From positions 477,090 to 541,089 of the forward strand of contig NZ_PQDH01000002.1 of assembly GCF_002964605.1 (NCBI RefSeq): a DNA stretch of 64,000 nt, in the 5' to 3' direction. The position numbers and the translations under genes were made by a program. The notes beneath the pieces were generated by a model, which did no database searches, had not been told where the DNA came from, and saw nothing but the letters and a program-made list of their open reading frames with translations. Shown piece by piece: positions 51,366-61,066 of the stretch; position 1 is the first letter of the stretch, and every line of letters begins with the position of its first letter. This stretch comes from Vallitalea okinawensis (GTDB lineage: Bacteria > Bacillota > Clostridia > Lachnospirales > PQDH01).

Positions 51366-53134
51366 TATCGCTCCACCTTTCCACCTATTTCAATACAACT
51401 ACCCTCTTCTACTTCTTTATGAATCCTAAAATACATGCTTTCTCCATAAAGAAGTTGTAGACGAATATAGATATTCGGTAATCCCATACCATCAATTTCT
51501 AGACTCACTTCCCTGTAATTTTGCCCCATTTCCTTATTGAGTTCCATAATGTAGTGAATCGTATCATCATCAAATCCATTCCCATCATCCAAGACCTTAA
51601 TACGCCAAAAATTATTGATTAAACTCCCGGAGATTTTTATATGAGCACCTAGGTCTTTTTTATACTTTAAACTATTCTCTACTAAAGGTTGAAGTATTAA
51701 CTTTGGCACATAAATGTCCATCATCTCTAAAGGTATATCCCACTCAACATCAATCTGGGAAAACCGTTCTTTCATAATAGTCACATATTGATCTACATGT
51801 CTAACTTCTTCTGACAATAAGACTAAATCATCGCCATCAGTGGATATATATCTCAACATACTGGTTAGAGAGTGACATACGTTAGAGACTTTATCATGTT
51901 CTTGCTCTTGACTTAAAGCATCAATGGTCATGAGTGTATTATACATAAAGTGGGGTTTGATCTGAGATTGCAACGCTATAAGTTTTGATTGCACTTCAAA
52001 TGATTCTAATTGTATAATTTCCTCTAAGGACGCTCTAAGCTTTTCTTGCATATTCTTTAGTGTTTTTTTCAATACGTCGATTTCATATATATCTGTATTA
52101 ATGTCTTTAAAATTATATTCTTCTTTTTTTAAGTCTAATTCAATACGATCTACTTCATTGCAGATAGCATTTAAAGGTGTAGTTATTTTGATTGCAATAC
52201 GATAAGTAATAAACATAAGCAATAGATTTAGAAGTATAAAGACACAAACAGCTATCATTAAGTACTGCTTCAAAGAAGTATTCATAAAGGTTCTTGGTGT
52301 TGAGGTAACCATATACAGATTAGATGAAAGTAATGAACTAACATAAATCATTTCATCCTCTTTTCTATAACGACCTAGACCAATGCCTTGACTGTCTTGA
52401 AAATCATCTAACTCTATAAAGTCATCTTTACCATAAATAACACGTCCATTTTCATCAAAAAGATATACCCTTATGTCTTCTTCGCTCTTACTCACAATAT
52501 CTTCTATAATTGTTACTAACCTATTATAGGGTGCATGGACCTCAATATATCCTTCTGGTTTATGAAAAAGATTATTGATATTAATGGTTCGAATAACAGC
52601 AATGGTATCAGTTTGTTCATTAGATACAGTTTGATCATAGGACTTTACAATAGGATGCTCAGTAATATGATCTATATTTAATTGTCCATAAGGTGTGTAC
52701 TTCTTATAAAAATGATGATCTTTATCCGTTTCAGTTATGAAGTAGTTATTCCCTAGCCAAGTGAAGTGACCCTCATTATCATAGATACCAACTTGATATT
52801 CTTTATCAATCATCTTATATGCCATTAAATAAAGGTCTTTAAAATAACCACTTACACTTTCTTTATTAGAATAGGCATCAGGTAAGTCCCTAATGGTTAT
52901 CTCCTTAAATTGCTTGGAATTCACAAGAGTCATAGAGAAATCATTCATATCTACAAAGAAATTTTCTATATTTTTATTCATGCTTTCTAGGAGCTGTTCC
53001 TGCGTTACTCGCAATTTTTCATTAATATTATTGCCTATGTAAAATCCGAATACAATTAACAAGGTAGAAAAGAATAAACTATAAAAAATGATATATACTT
53101 TAAATAACTTTGTTGATAACGTCATCTTTTTCAT
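51365..53134 (-). CDS. YesM-type sensor histidine kinase
   Basis: About 589 residues: helix 1 (about 12-33), extracellular sensor with Cache-like content (about 35-290), helix 2 (about 291-312), HAMP, then the His_kinase domain with H395 in 'SQIKPHFMYNT' and HATPase_c with 'LVENSLKYK' and 'DDGNGF'. ATG at 53134 follows GGTGAGGG. Together with the YesN-type partner and the CUT1 importer, it forms an extracellular-sugar sensing unit. Confidence 0.92.
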   Translation of the reverse strand: MKKMTLSTKLFKVYIIFYSLFFSTLLIVFGFYIGNNINEKLRVTQEQLLESMNKNIENFFVDMNDFSMTLVNSKQFKEITIRDLPDAYSNKESVSGYFKDLYLMAYKMIDKEYQVGIYDNEGHFTWLGNNYFITETDKDHHFYKKYTPYGQLNIDHITEHPIVKSYDQTVSNEQTDTIAVIRTININNLFHKPEGYIEVHAPYNRLVTIIEDIVSKSEEDIRVYLFDENGRVIYGKDDFIELDDFQDSQGIGLGRYRKEDEMIYVSSLLSSNLYMVTSTPRTFMNTSLKQYLMIAVCVFILLNLLLMFITYRIAIKITTPLNAICNEVDRIELDLKKEEYNFKDINTDIYEIDVLKKTLKNMQEKLRASLEEIIQLESFEVQSKLIALQSQIKPHFMYNTLMTIDALSQEQEHDKVSNVCHSLTSMLRYISTDGDDLVLLSEEVRHVDQYVTIMKERFSQIDVEWDIPLEMMDIYVPKLILQPLVENSLKYKKDLGAHIKISGSLINNFWRIKVLDDGNGFDDDTIHYIMELNKEMGQNYREVSLEIDGMGLPNIYIRLQLLYGESMYFRIHKEVEEGSCIEIGGKVER

Positions 53135-53189
53135 AGAACCCTCACCTACCATAGAATAGTTTCTTTAAATATCTATTATAACATATTCT

Positions 53190-54026
53190 CTAGCCTTTAA
53201 CAGCACCAGCAACCATTCCAGAAATGATATATTTCTGTCCAATTATATAAACGATGAGAATTGGTAGTATAGCATAAATAATCGTTACACTTACTAAGTT
53301 CCACTGAGCAGTAAAAGTCCCAAAGAAATTATAAACTTGCTGAACAATAACCGCTTTATCTGGGTCTGGCAATAGATATAGTGGTATAGTAAAGTCATTC
53401 CACGTACTTAAAAAGTTAATCATGATAACTGTTACAGTTACAGGCTTTAGCATTGGAAAAATTATACTGAAAAATATTCTGTAGCCACCTGCCCCATCCA
53501 TTATCGCTGCTTCATCTAACTCTGTGGGAATGCTATTAATAAAACCATAATAGAGAAAAACACTTAAGGGTATAATTAACGCTGTAAATAGGATGATTAC
53601 ACCTAAACGTGTATTGTACAAGCCAAAGATACGCATAACTTTTACAACTGTCACCATATTGACTGGGAACATAAGTCCTAATGAAAAATATATATAAATC
53701 CAATGATTAATTCTTGTTTTATTTCTAGCAAGTACAAAGGCGCATATCGTTGAAAAGAAAACACTTAATGTTACAGAAGATACACTCAATATTAAGCTAT
53801 TCATATAGGATCTTGGAATATTTCCAATTTCCCATACTGTTACAAAGTTCTCCCATTCAAAACTACTGGGCAAACTCAGACTCATGTTAAGTGCAGCATA
53901 ATCAGTTTTGAATGCATTTAATACAACTATAGTAAAGGGGACTAACACTACTAAGGTTAAACACCATGCTAATAACTCTTTGACTATAAGGTATAATTTT
54001 CTAGCTAATTGATAATGTTGTTTCAT
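53190..54026 (-). CDS. CUT1 sugar ABC transporter permease (MalG type)
   Basis: 278 residues, six membrane segments and the EAA loop 'DEAAIMDGAGGYRIFFSIIF'. The C-terminus 'GMVAGAVKG' is typical. AGGAGGGG precedes the ATG, and the MalF-type gene ends 11 bp upstream. No dedicated ATPase gene is present. Confidence 0.92.
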   Translation of the reverse strand: MKQHYQLARKLYLIVKELLAWCLTLVVLVPFTIVVLNAFKTDYAALNMSLSLPSSFEWENFVTVWEIGNIPRSYMNSLILSVSSVTLSVFFSTICAFVLARNKTRINHWIYIYFSLGLMFPVNMVTVVKVMRIFGLYNTRLGVIILFTALIIPLSVFLYYGFINSIPTELDEAAIMDGAGGYRIFFSIIFPMLKPVTVTVIMINFLSTWNDFTIPLYLLPDPDKAVIVQQVYNFFGTFTAQWNLVSVTIIYAILPILIVYIIGQKYIISGMVAGAVKG

Positions 54027-54037
54027 GATATCCCCTC

Positions 54038-54913
54038 CTAGCTATCCACATCTTTATTAGTTACTTTTAAGGCAATTAATCCAAATATGGCTGTAATAAC
54101 AAATACAATAACTCCATAGGCTGCAGACATACCGTAAAGTTTTTTACCAAACTCTTTGAAGACAATTGTATTAATCAATTCTGTTGATCCAGCTGGCCCA
54201 CCACCTGTTAATACAAAAATGATATCAAAGGCTTTTAATCCTTGTGACAAGTTGAGTAGTAGATTAATTGCAAATGATGGTAGCATTCTTGGTATGGTAA
54301 TATGAATGAGTTGTTGAAAAGCAGAAGCTCCATCGATAGAAGCTGCTTCATAATACACTTTATCAATGAGCTGTAAACCTGCTAGATAGATAACCATGTT
54401 AAAACCAGTTTGACGCCAGATTTCTACAAACATGGTTGTGCCTAATGCGGTTGATTTTGTCGTAAGCCAAGGAACTGTAATATGCCCAAGCCCAATACTC
54501 GTTAATAACTGATTAACAAAACCATTAGACATAAATAGAGAACCGAATATTAATCCAATAATTAATGGCGATAACATGGAAGGTAAAAAGAATATGGATC
54601 GCAATGTATTCTTTGTCTTCAAACCCTTATTAAAAAGTAACGCAAGATTGAATCCAATGACATTCTTAAAGACTGTTGTCACTAAGCCAAAATAGATTGT
54701 TCTAAATATGATAGCTGTTAAGGTTGGCGTTGTGAAAATCTTTTTAAAGTTATCGAAACCAATAAATTTTGCTACCTCACCTGATAACTTAATGGCATTC
54801 CAGTTTGTTAAGGAATAATAAAAGCCAAGAATTACTGGGAGAATAAAAAATACGCTGTAAAAAATCAATGCTGGAGCTGCAAATTCCCATCGATATATTT
54901 TTTTCTTCATCAT
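54038..54913 (-). CDS. CUT1 sugar ABC transporter permease (MalF type)
   Basis: 291 residues, six membrane segments starting with 'FAAPALIFYSVFFILPVILG'. EAA loop: 'YEAASIDGASAFQQLIHITI'. Two adjacent ATG codons begin the gene; GGGAGTG lies upstream. A hairpin separates it from the binding-protein gene (54956-54980). Confidence 0.92.
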   Translation of the reverse strand: MMKKKIYRWEFAAPALIFYSVFFILPVILGFYYSLTNWNAIKLSGEVAKFIGFDNFKKIFTTPTLTAIIFRTIYFGLVTTVFKNVIGFNLALLFNKGLKTKNTLRSIFFLPSMLSPLIIGLIFGSLFMSNGFVNQLLTSIGLGHITVPWLTTKSTALGTTMFVEIWRQTGFNMVIYLAGLQLIDKVYYEAASIDGASAFQQLIHITIPRMLPSFAINLLLNLSQGLKAFDIIFVLTGGGPAGSTELINTIVFKEFGKKLYGMSAAYGVIVFVITAIFGLIALKVTNKDVDS

Positions 54914-54955
54914 TTTGTAGTTCCACTCCCAATCTATTTAGAAAAGTTTGTAAAA

Positions 54956-54980
54956 GAGAAGGGGATATTTCCCCTCTCTT
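54956..54980 (-). terminator. Attenuator-like hairpin after the binding-protein gene
   Basis: AGGGG (54960-54964) pairs with CCCCT (54971-54975), with flanking GAGA/TCTC pairs. It mirrors the hairpin at the same place in the 27-31 kb transporter operon. Confidence 0.5.
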
Positions 54981-54992
54981 CTCCTCTTAATC

Positions 54993-56336
54993 TTAGTTTG
55001 CAGCTGCTTCAAATAGAGTTGCTCGATAAGCATCCATATTGTCAACGAATTCATCAACAGTCATTGTTCCCTCAGCAAAGCCTTGGAAATATGAGTAAAG
55101 ATCCGGATCCCAATAAAGTATCTCTTTCAACATCATGATAGGAATAAGTCCCTCTGAGCGATCAGCTATTTCAGCAGTGGCTGAGGTAGGTTTAACTGCT
55201 TTAACATCTTTGAATGCTGAACTGACAAGATCAGTTCTTGCAGCATAATAAGTCTCTAGATTCTCAGGTTCAGCAAGATAAGCTAAGAGTTGCTTACAAG
55301 CTTCAATATCGTTACTATGTTTGTTAACGTATTTAGAGATTCCACCACCATTAGAAACCCCCGTCTTGTTTCCAGCAATCGGTAATGGGAACATTCCCCA
55401 CTCATCTGAACTTCCATTGGCTTCTAGTTCGGATACATATGCGCTATAAGTAAACATCATTACTGTATCACGATTCTGTAAGGAAATATAACTACCAAAC
55501 CAATCTTCCGCTTGACCATCATTAGTATAATATTTAGGCTTTCCACCTTCCTTAGCGCCTAAAAAATCTTTCAATTGTGTTAGACCTTCTCTAAGTTTTG
55601 CACTTGATGCAAACTTATTATCAGGTGTTTCATTTAACTTCTTAATAAAATCGGGGTCTTCTTTATAAAGTACAGGTGTCATAGCATATAACCAACTTTG
55701 TGTATGCCAAACACCATTTATGTTTTCATATAAAGGTACTTTACCTAAATCTATTATTGTATCGCATAAAGTAACAAATTCGTCCCATGTATTTGGAATT
55801 ACTAAACCATTTTCTTTAAAAAATGATTTATTATAAAGGACACCCTCGTAATCAACACCCCATGTACTAAAACCATAAAGCTTATCTCCTTCTGTATTAG
55901 CTGCAACAGCCCACTCCTCTAAATTAGCCACCCATGGCTCATTAGAAAGATCAAGAGCTACATCAGGAATACCTGCTGATACCATTTCAGAACCTGCTGG
56001 ATACATGAAAATATCCACGGCACTACTTCCACCAGAAAGAGATGTTCCTAATAATGTTTGATACCCATTATCTGGTGTCAATAATACTTTAACTTCAATC
56101 CCCGTTTCTTCTTGAAACATATTGAAAAGTTCACGATCAACATCTTTGATCCAGTTTTGTGATGCCATCAAAGTAATTGAACCAGGTTTATCAACCTCTT
56201 TGACTACCTCTACTTCTTTAACAACTTCCTTTATTACTTCCTCTTTCTCAGGTGTAACTTCTTCACTTGTACATCCAATAAACATCGATGCGAGAAGTGT
56301 CATTACTATCAGCAAGCTAAAAAATCGCTTTGTCAC
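54993..56336 (-). CDS. Sugar ABC transporter substrate-binding lipoprotein
   Basis: 447 residues. Lipoprotein signal with 'LLASMFIGC', C22 lipidated. A Val/Glu/Lys-rich linker of about 25 residues ('VIKEVVKEVEVVKEVDK') follows. The mature family-1 binding fold shows 'FNMFQEETGIEVKVLL' and 'PNTWDEFVTLCDTI'. Start is GTG at 56336 with AAAGGGGG upstream. It heads the operon binding protein, two permeases, YesM, YesN. Confidence 0.9.
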   Translation of the reverse strand: MTKRFFSLLIVMTLLASMFIGCTSEEVTPEKEEVIKEVVKEVEVVKEVDKPGSITLMASQNWIKDVDRELFNMFQEETGIEVKVLLTPDNGYQTLLGTSLSGGSSAVDIFMYPAGSEMVSAGIPDVALDLSNEPWVANLEEWAVAANTEGDKLYGFSTWGVDYEGVLYNKSFFKENGLVIPNTWDEFVTLCDTIIDLGKVPLYENINGVWHTQSWLYAMTPVLYKEDPDFIKKLNETPDNKFASSAKLREGLTQLKDFLGAKEGGKPKYYTNDGQAEDWFGSYISLQNRDTVMMFTYSAYVSELEANGSSDEWGMFPLPIAGNKTGVSNGGGISKYVNKHSNDIEACKQLLAYLAEPENLETYYAARTDLVSSAFKDVKAVKPTSATAEIADRSEGLIPIMMLKEILYWDPDLYSYFQGFAEGTMTVDEFVDNMDAYRATLFEAAAN

Positions 56337-56470
56337 TTCTAACTCCCCCTTTTGTTTAATTTTATAGCTTTATTCTAGCTTAAGCAATCTCTTATTTCCA
56401 TACACAGGTTTTACCTCATAGGTGGATATTTTTTACCTGACAAAATTCTCCCAGAAAAAAGTATAAGAAA

Positions 56471-56486
56471 AGAGCCTTACGGCTCT
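56471..56486 (-). terminator. Terminator after the OpuAC-type gene
   Basis: AGAGCC-TTAC-GGCTCT. On the minus strand it is followed by a T-rich run. Confidence 0.7.
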
Positions 56487-56497
56487 ATAAAAATTAA

Positions 56498-57436
56498 TTA
56501 TTCAACTAATCCTTTTGATTGAAGATACATTTTGGCAACTTCTTTTTTATCCATGTTTTCTATATCAACTAAATAGTTTAATTCAGTTATATCTTCAGCA
56601 GTCATGACACCTCCTAAACGATTAAGGGCATCTTTTAGTTCTGGGTGTTTTTCTAGTACATCTACGCGAATAACTGTGGCAGGTTCAGCAATTGGAAAAT
56701 AGCTCCTATCGTCATCTAGTACTAGCAAGTCATACTCTTCAATAAAACCATCTGTTGTAAAGACAGGAATAACGTCCACTTCATCTGAGATTATGGCATC
56801 GTATTTATCTTCAAAATCTAAACTCACAGTTTTCTTAAAATCAAAGTCATACATTTCTGCCAGACCAGGATACCCCTCCTTTATGTCATAGAAATCAAAT
56901 TCAGCTCCAAAAACTAGGTCTCTACCCTTCAAAGCTAAATCACTATAAGATAATATGCCTAATTCTTCAGCTTTAGATCTTTTCATGGCTAATCCGAATG
57001 AACTGTTATAGCCATAGCGATCTAACCATTCAATATTAAGTTCCTCCAAATATTTCGCTTTTACTCTATCATATAATACATCTGCGTTAGCTATTTGTAT
57101 TTTTTGATCAAGGATATTGTACCATGCGTCACCCGTAAACTCGGGATACATATCGATTTCCTTATTTACTAATGCTGGATGAACAGCTAAAAATTCTGGA
57201 CCAATTGCTAATTTCTGCTCCACATTAAGATCCGTATATTCTTCAATCAAGAGAGTAAGCATCTCACCTAGCAACTGCCCCTCAGTATTGGGTTTTGAGC
57301 CTACTATTACTGTATCTTCCACAGAATTTGATATTGATCCTACAATAACCATACCTTTTCTCTTATTGGCACAGAATAGAGTTGCTATAATCAATAGACA
57401 TAAAAATACTAAGTAAAATGGTCTTTTATCCAACAT
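56498..57436 (-). CDS. OpuAC/ProX-type quaternary-amine (osmoprotectant) binding protein, orphan
   Basis: 312 residues. An N-terminal hydrophobic segment ('FYLVFLCLLIIATLFC') ends in Cys but with Phe at -1, unlike a normal lipobox. The mature part begins 'VIVGSKPNTEGQLLGEML' and has 'EIDMYPEFTGDAW', family marks of glycine-betaine/choline-binding proteins. No permease or ATPase gene is near, so it must serve a transporter encoded elsewhere or act as a sensor. AGGGG precedes the ATG. Whether its ligand is a betaine needs the aromatic cage to be checked. Confidence 0.82.
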   Translation of the reverse strand: MLDKRPFYLVFLCLLIIATLFCANKRKGMVIVGSISNSVEDTVIVGSKPNTEGQLLGEMLTLLIEEYTDLNVEQKLAIGPEFLAVHPALVNKEIDMYPEFTGDAWYNILDQKIQIANADVLYDRVKAKYLEELNIEWLDRYGYNSSFGLAMKRSKAEELGILSYSDLALKGRDLVFGAEFDFYDIKEGYPGLAEMYDFDFKKTVSLDFEDKYDAIISDEVDVIPVFTTDGFIEEYDLLVLDDDRSYFPIAEPATVIRVDVLEKHPELKDALNRLGGVMTAEDITELNYLVDIENMDKKEVAKMYLQSKGLVE

Positions 57437-57537
57437 AACACCCCTAAAGAACTTAATGACATGTTTGCATCAACTCTTAAATCCCTTACTTAATATTATT
57501 TGTAAAAATCCCAGATTATGAATGATCGAAAATAACA

Positions 57538-59850
57538 TCATGAATTATCATTGACTATGGTTTTAGCTTTACGGTACATCCCAGGTGTCATATCGTACAT
57601 TTTTTTAAAGCTTCGTATAAAATTCTGAGCATTATTATATTGTAGAGCCATAGCTATCTCAGCTATCTTCATATTAGTTGTTTTAAGCCATAGTTTTGCT
57701 TGTGCCATACGGTAGTTTTTAAGATATTCACTAAAATTAACACCCATTTCTTTTTTAAAGATTCGTCTCAAATAATTCGGATGATAACCTAATCTATTAG
57801 CACACTCTTCAATTGTTATATCTGTTTTAAACTCATTATTAATAATGTTAACTAATTGTTGGTAGATTTTTATATTTTTGTCCTTGTTATTGTTCTCTAA
57901 TATTTTTATAACGTTGAAAACAACAGATCTTGATAGCCAGTCATTCATCTCTTTCTTATTTGTGAACTTATTGGTAATTTCAAAGATATCACCTTCTAGG
58001 CTGTTAAGAAACTGATCAGCTACCCCTATATTCTGCAGCATATTTAGGATTGCAATGACTAATCTTATGACATTAATTTTTAATTCAGTTGAATGTTGAT
58101 CACCACATAAAATAGTATTAATAAACTCCTCAACATGAATAATAGAAGCAGTATAATCCTCTTCCCTAATAGATATAAGCAGTTGTTCTTCTAGTTTGGT
58201 TGGATAGTCAATATGACGCTTTTCAGTACGATGAACTTCATGATTAAATAATATTGAACTATAACCATATTGAATTTGGTAAAGCAATGCTTCCTTAGCC
58301 TCACTATATGCTTTATAAATATCTTGATAAGAATGATATGCATTACTTATCCCAAAACTAACCTGTATACCCAATTCCCTTAATATTACTTGTTGAATGT
58401 AAGTAACCCTGTTTTTAATTGAGTAATTATGATTCTTCACTGTTGGAGTATCACTTTTAAAGATAGTCACTTGATTAAGATCATCTACTATTGGTATTAG
58501 CATAATATGATCTTTTAATATTCTAGATATGATTTTGTTGATCATAAATAATAATCTATCAGAATCAATAGGTGTATAACCTGTATCTTCAAAAGTATCA
58601 ATAGTGCAAACAACGATACTCATTAACTTCAATTCTTGATCATAGCCATATAAAGTCATTTGATTCTGTATTTCTTCTTCAGCCATGCGACCTTTTAATA
58701 ATTTGATTATAAAATACTCTTTTAACTGACTTCTCATATTAATCAATTCTAATTCCATCGCTTCATTATTCGACTTGAGCAAACTAAATTGAGTATCAAT
58801 CTGTTTTATCTCATCATATTTTCTGATGGATATCCTATTCTGATCTTCATCAACTACTGTATGCCATAGATTATTTATGGGTAGGTAAATCTTTTTTGAT
58901 TCAATAAACGTGACGATAATAATTAGGATCATCATCATAAATACTAAAATGGCAATGGTTTGTCCTAATGTCTTTGCGTCCTTTGTCAATAATCCAACAT
59001 CTGTAATTGATAAATATGTCCAACCATTATAAGCTGATTTAGTGTACTCAATACTGTACTGCTTTCCATTAACTTTCATCACATATGCGTCACTGTCTTT
59101 GTCAATGCTATTAAAGTCAATCTGTGATATAACATACTCATAAGATCCATAGCCCATATCACTTTGGACCGTAATAATCGCGTTATTTTCGTCTAAGAGC
59201 AGTACTTGCCTTCCTTCTGTACCATTACCAAGTAATTTCCTTAAAAAGCTGTTTGGAACTTCCAAGGCTAATAGACCAAAATCTCGCACTGCTGTAGGTG
59301 GTGTTTTTTTAATCAGAATGACACTGTTATTATCCTCATTTTCAATTTCAATATTGGCATGATAAGTAAATGGAAATCTACCTTTGTTTTGAACCCACAC
59401 CGAATTGGATCCATTCAAAAGTTCATTAGCCGCTTGTTCCCAATCTACACCATACCCATCATCAATTACTCCCCTTGACGTCATCATCCAATTATGATTA
59501 ACACTTACAAATGCAACATTCTCGACACCTGTATCTGGTATTAAAAGTGCTGACATTTCTAGACTTGTTGCATTAAGTTCTTCAAACAAGTTATAGTTGA
59601 CATCATTTATAAGTAGTGACTGGAGATCTGGTCTCTGCACGAAAGGTAGTAGTGAACGATCAGCCCGAATAAGTACATCATTAACCCTCATCATTGTTTG
59701 ATTGAGTAGAAGGTTATTATTTCGTGTAACTTGCTTCAAAATGATATTAGAAGAAAATACATATAATAAGCCTGCAATGACCACTGTTGGAATAATCCCC
59801 AATATCAAACCATAGTAGACTAGACTTTTGAAATATTTAGACTTAAACAC
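57538..59850 (-). CDS. Membrane-bound AraC-family sensor-regulator
   Basis: 770 residues. Helix 1 (about 11-32), a 250-residue extracellular Cache-like sensor, helix 2 (about 297-318), a cytoplasmic linker with GGDEF-like-spaced helices common in these proteins, and a C-terminal AraC domain (about 660-770) with 'ITIEECANRLGYHPNYLRRI' and 'MKIAEIAMALQYNNAQNFIR'. Start is GTG at 59850, after AGGA preceded by a G8 run. It is divergent from the LplB/YtcP/LplA-type importer and probably controls it by way of the repeats at 59925-60003, without a separate response regulator. Confidence 0.88.
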   Translation of the reverse strand: MFKSKYFKSLVYYGLILGIIPTVVIAGLLYVFSSNIILKQVTRNNNLLLNQTMMRVNDVLIRADRSLLPFVQRPDLQSLLINDVNYNLFEELNATSLEMSALLIPDTGVENVAFVSVNHNWMMTSRGVIDDGYGVDWEQAANELLNGSNSVWVQNKGRFPFTYHANIEIENEDNNSVILIKKTPPTAVRDFGLLALEVPNSFLRKLLGNGTEGRQVLLLDENNAIITVQSDMGYGSYEYVISQIDFNSIDKDSDAYVMKVNGKQYSIEYTKSAYNGWTYLSITDVGLLTKDAKTLGQTIAILVFMMMILIIIVTFIESKKIYLPINNLWHTVVDEDQNRISIRKYDEIKQIDTQFSLLKSNNEAMELELINMRSQLKEYFIIKLLKGRMAEEEIQNQMTLYGYDQELKLMSIVVCTIDTFEDTGYTPIDSDRLLFMINKIISRILKDHIMLIPIVDDLNQVTIFKSDTPTVKNHNYSIKNRVTYIQQVILRELGIQVSFGISNAYHSYQDIYKAYSEAKEALLYQIQYGYSSILFNHEVHRTEKRHIDYPTKLEEQLLISIREEDYTASIIHVEEFINTILCGDQHSTELKINVIRLVIAILNMLQNIGVADQFLNSLEGDIFEITNKFTNKKEMNDWLSRSVVFNVIKILENNNKDKNIKIYQQLVNIINNEFKTDITIEECANRLGYHPNYLRRIFKKEMGVNFSEYLKNYRMAQAKLWLKTTNMKIAEIAMALQYNNAQNFIRSFKKMYDMTPGMYRKAKTIVNDNS

Positions 59851-59924
59851 TTTATTCCTCCCCCCCCAGGATTAACTGCACCTAATTAAATACTAACACC
59901 AAATAATCATAAGGCACAAGTGTC

Positions 59925-60003
59925 AAAAATGATTATGCTGGTTTAAAAATGACTATAAAATAGGCAAACTCTTCTCCCTATAAACAGGTATAAAAATGAT
60001 TAT
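59925..60003. promoter_or_regulatory. Three direct repeats, likely AraC-type binding sites
   Basis: AAAAATGAYTAT occurs at 59925-59936, 59945-59956 and 59992-60003. The first two are 20 bp apart, two helical turns, as for AraC half-sites. They lie between the large AraC sensor and the importer operon. Confidence 0.6.
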
Positions 60004-60094
60004 ATACAGTTATAAACTGCCTTGATATACTTGAAATACTTCAAAGCAATTTTTTCTAAATAGTACTTATCATATAAAAATAATAGGAGTGATC

Positions 60095-61054
60095 ATGATT
60101 GTGATAAAAATGAGGGAAGTTTTAAGAGAGACAAACTATACTAGAATATCAAATTCATATTGTAAAAGCATTTATAAAGAGAGATGGATGTATATCATGC
60201 TGATTCCTGGAATTATATATTTTCTGTTATTTAAATACGGACCCATGTTTGGTCTCGTTATGGCTTTTGAAAACTATCAGCCTTACCTCGGCTTTATTAA
60301 TAGTGAATGGGTTGGTTTTGAGCATTTTATACGTTTCTTTAATGAACCTGCATTTTGGTTACTTTTTAAAAACACCCTTATATTAGCTATCCTCAATGTT
60401 GTTTTTTTCTTCCCGACTCCCATTCTTTTATCTCTTTTACTTAATGAAATACATATTACTTGGTTTAAAAGGTTAAGTCAAACATTAATCTATATACCTC
60501 ACTTTCTATCCTGGGTCGTTATAGCAGCCATCACCTATACATTTATGACTGTTGATGGTGGTATCGTTAATAATTATTTAACTTCCAATGGATTGGAAAG
60601 TATCAGTGTTTTAACGAACCCCACAGCCTTTCGCCCTATGATTTTGATTCAAGTTATTTGGAAAGAAGCTGGTTGGGGAACAATTATTTTCTTAGCAGCT
60701 ATAACAGGTATTGATCCAGAGTTATATAGTGCTGCAGATGTTGATGGCGCAGGTCGCTTAAGAAAATTGTGGCATATAACCCTACCAGGAATTCGCTCGA
60801 CAATTATTATTATGTTAATCCTTCGTATGGGCGCATTTCTCAATACTGGGTTTGAACAATTACTACTAATGGTAAATGCACTTAATCGAGAAGTTGGTGA
60901 AGTATTTGATACCTATGTATATACAGTTGGTGTTCAACAAGGTCAATTCAGTTACACTGCGGCTGTTGGTTTTTTTAAATCATTTGTATCCTTACTATTA
61001 ATTATTAGTACCAATAACCTTGCCAAAATGTTTGGTGAAGAAGGCATCTATTAG
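60095..61054 (+). CDS. ABC transporter permease, LplB type
   Basis: About 319 residues: a longer basic N-terminus, then six membrane segments from 'YIMLIPGIIYFLLFKYGPMF', with the LplB-type 'YGPMFGLVMAFENYQPYLGF' and the EAA loop 'YSAADVDGAGRLRKLWHITL'. ATG at 60095 follows AGGAG. This class is often tied to complex plant or algal oligosaccharides. First gene of a plus-strand operon. Confidence 0.92.
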   Translation: MIVIKMREVLRETNYTRISNSYCKSIYKERWMYIMLIPGIIYFLLFKYGPMFGLVMAFENYQPYLGFINSEWVGFEHFIRFFNEPAFWLLFKNTLILAILNVVFFFPTPILLSLLLNEIHITWFKRLSQTLIYIPHFLSWVVIAAITYTFMTVDGGIVNNYLTSNGLESISVLTNPTAFRPMILIQVIWKEAGWGTIIFLAAITGIDPELYSAADVDGAGRLRKLWHITLPGIRSTIIIMLILRMGAFLNTGFEQLLLMVNALNREVGEVFDTYVYTVGVQQGQFSYTAAVGFFKSFVSLLLIISTNNLAKMFGEEGIY

Positions 61055-61066
61055 GAGGGAATATTT

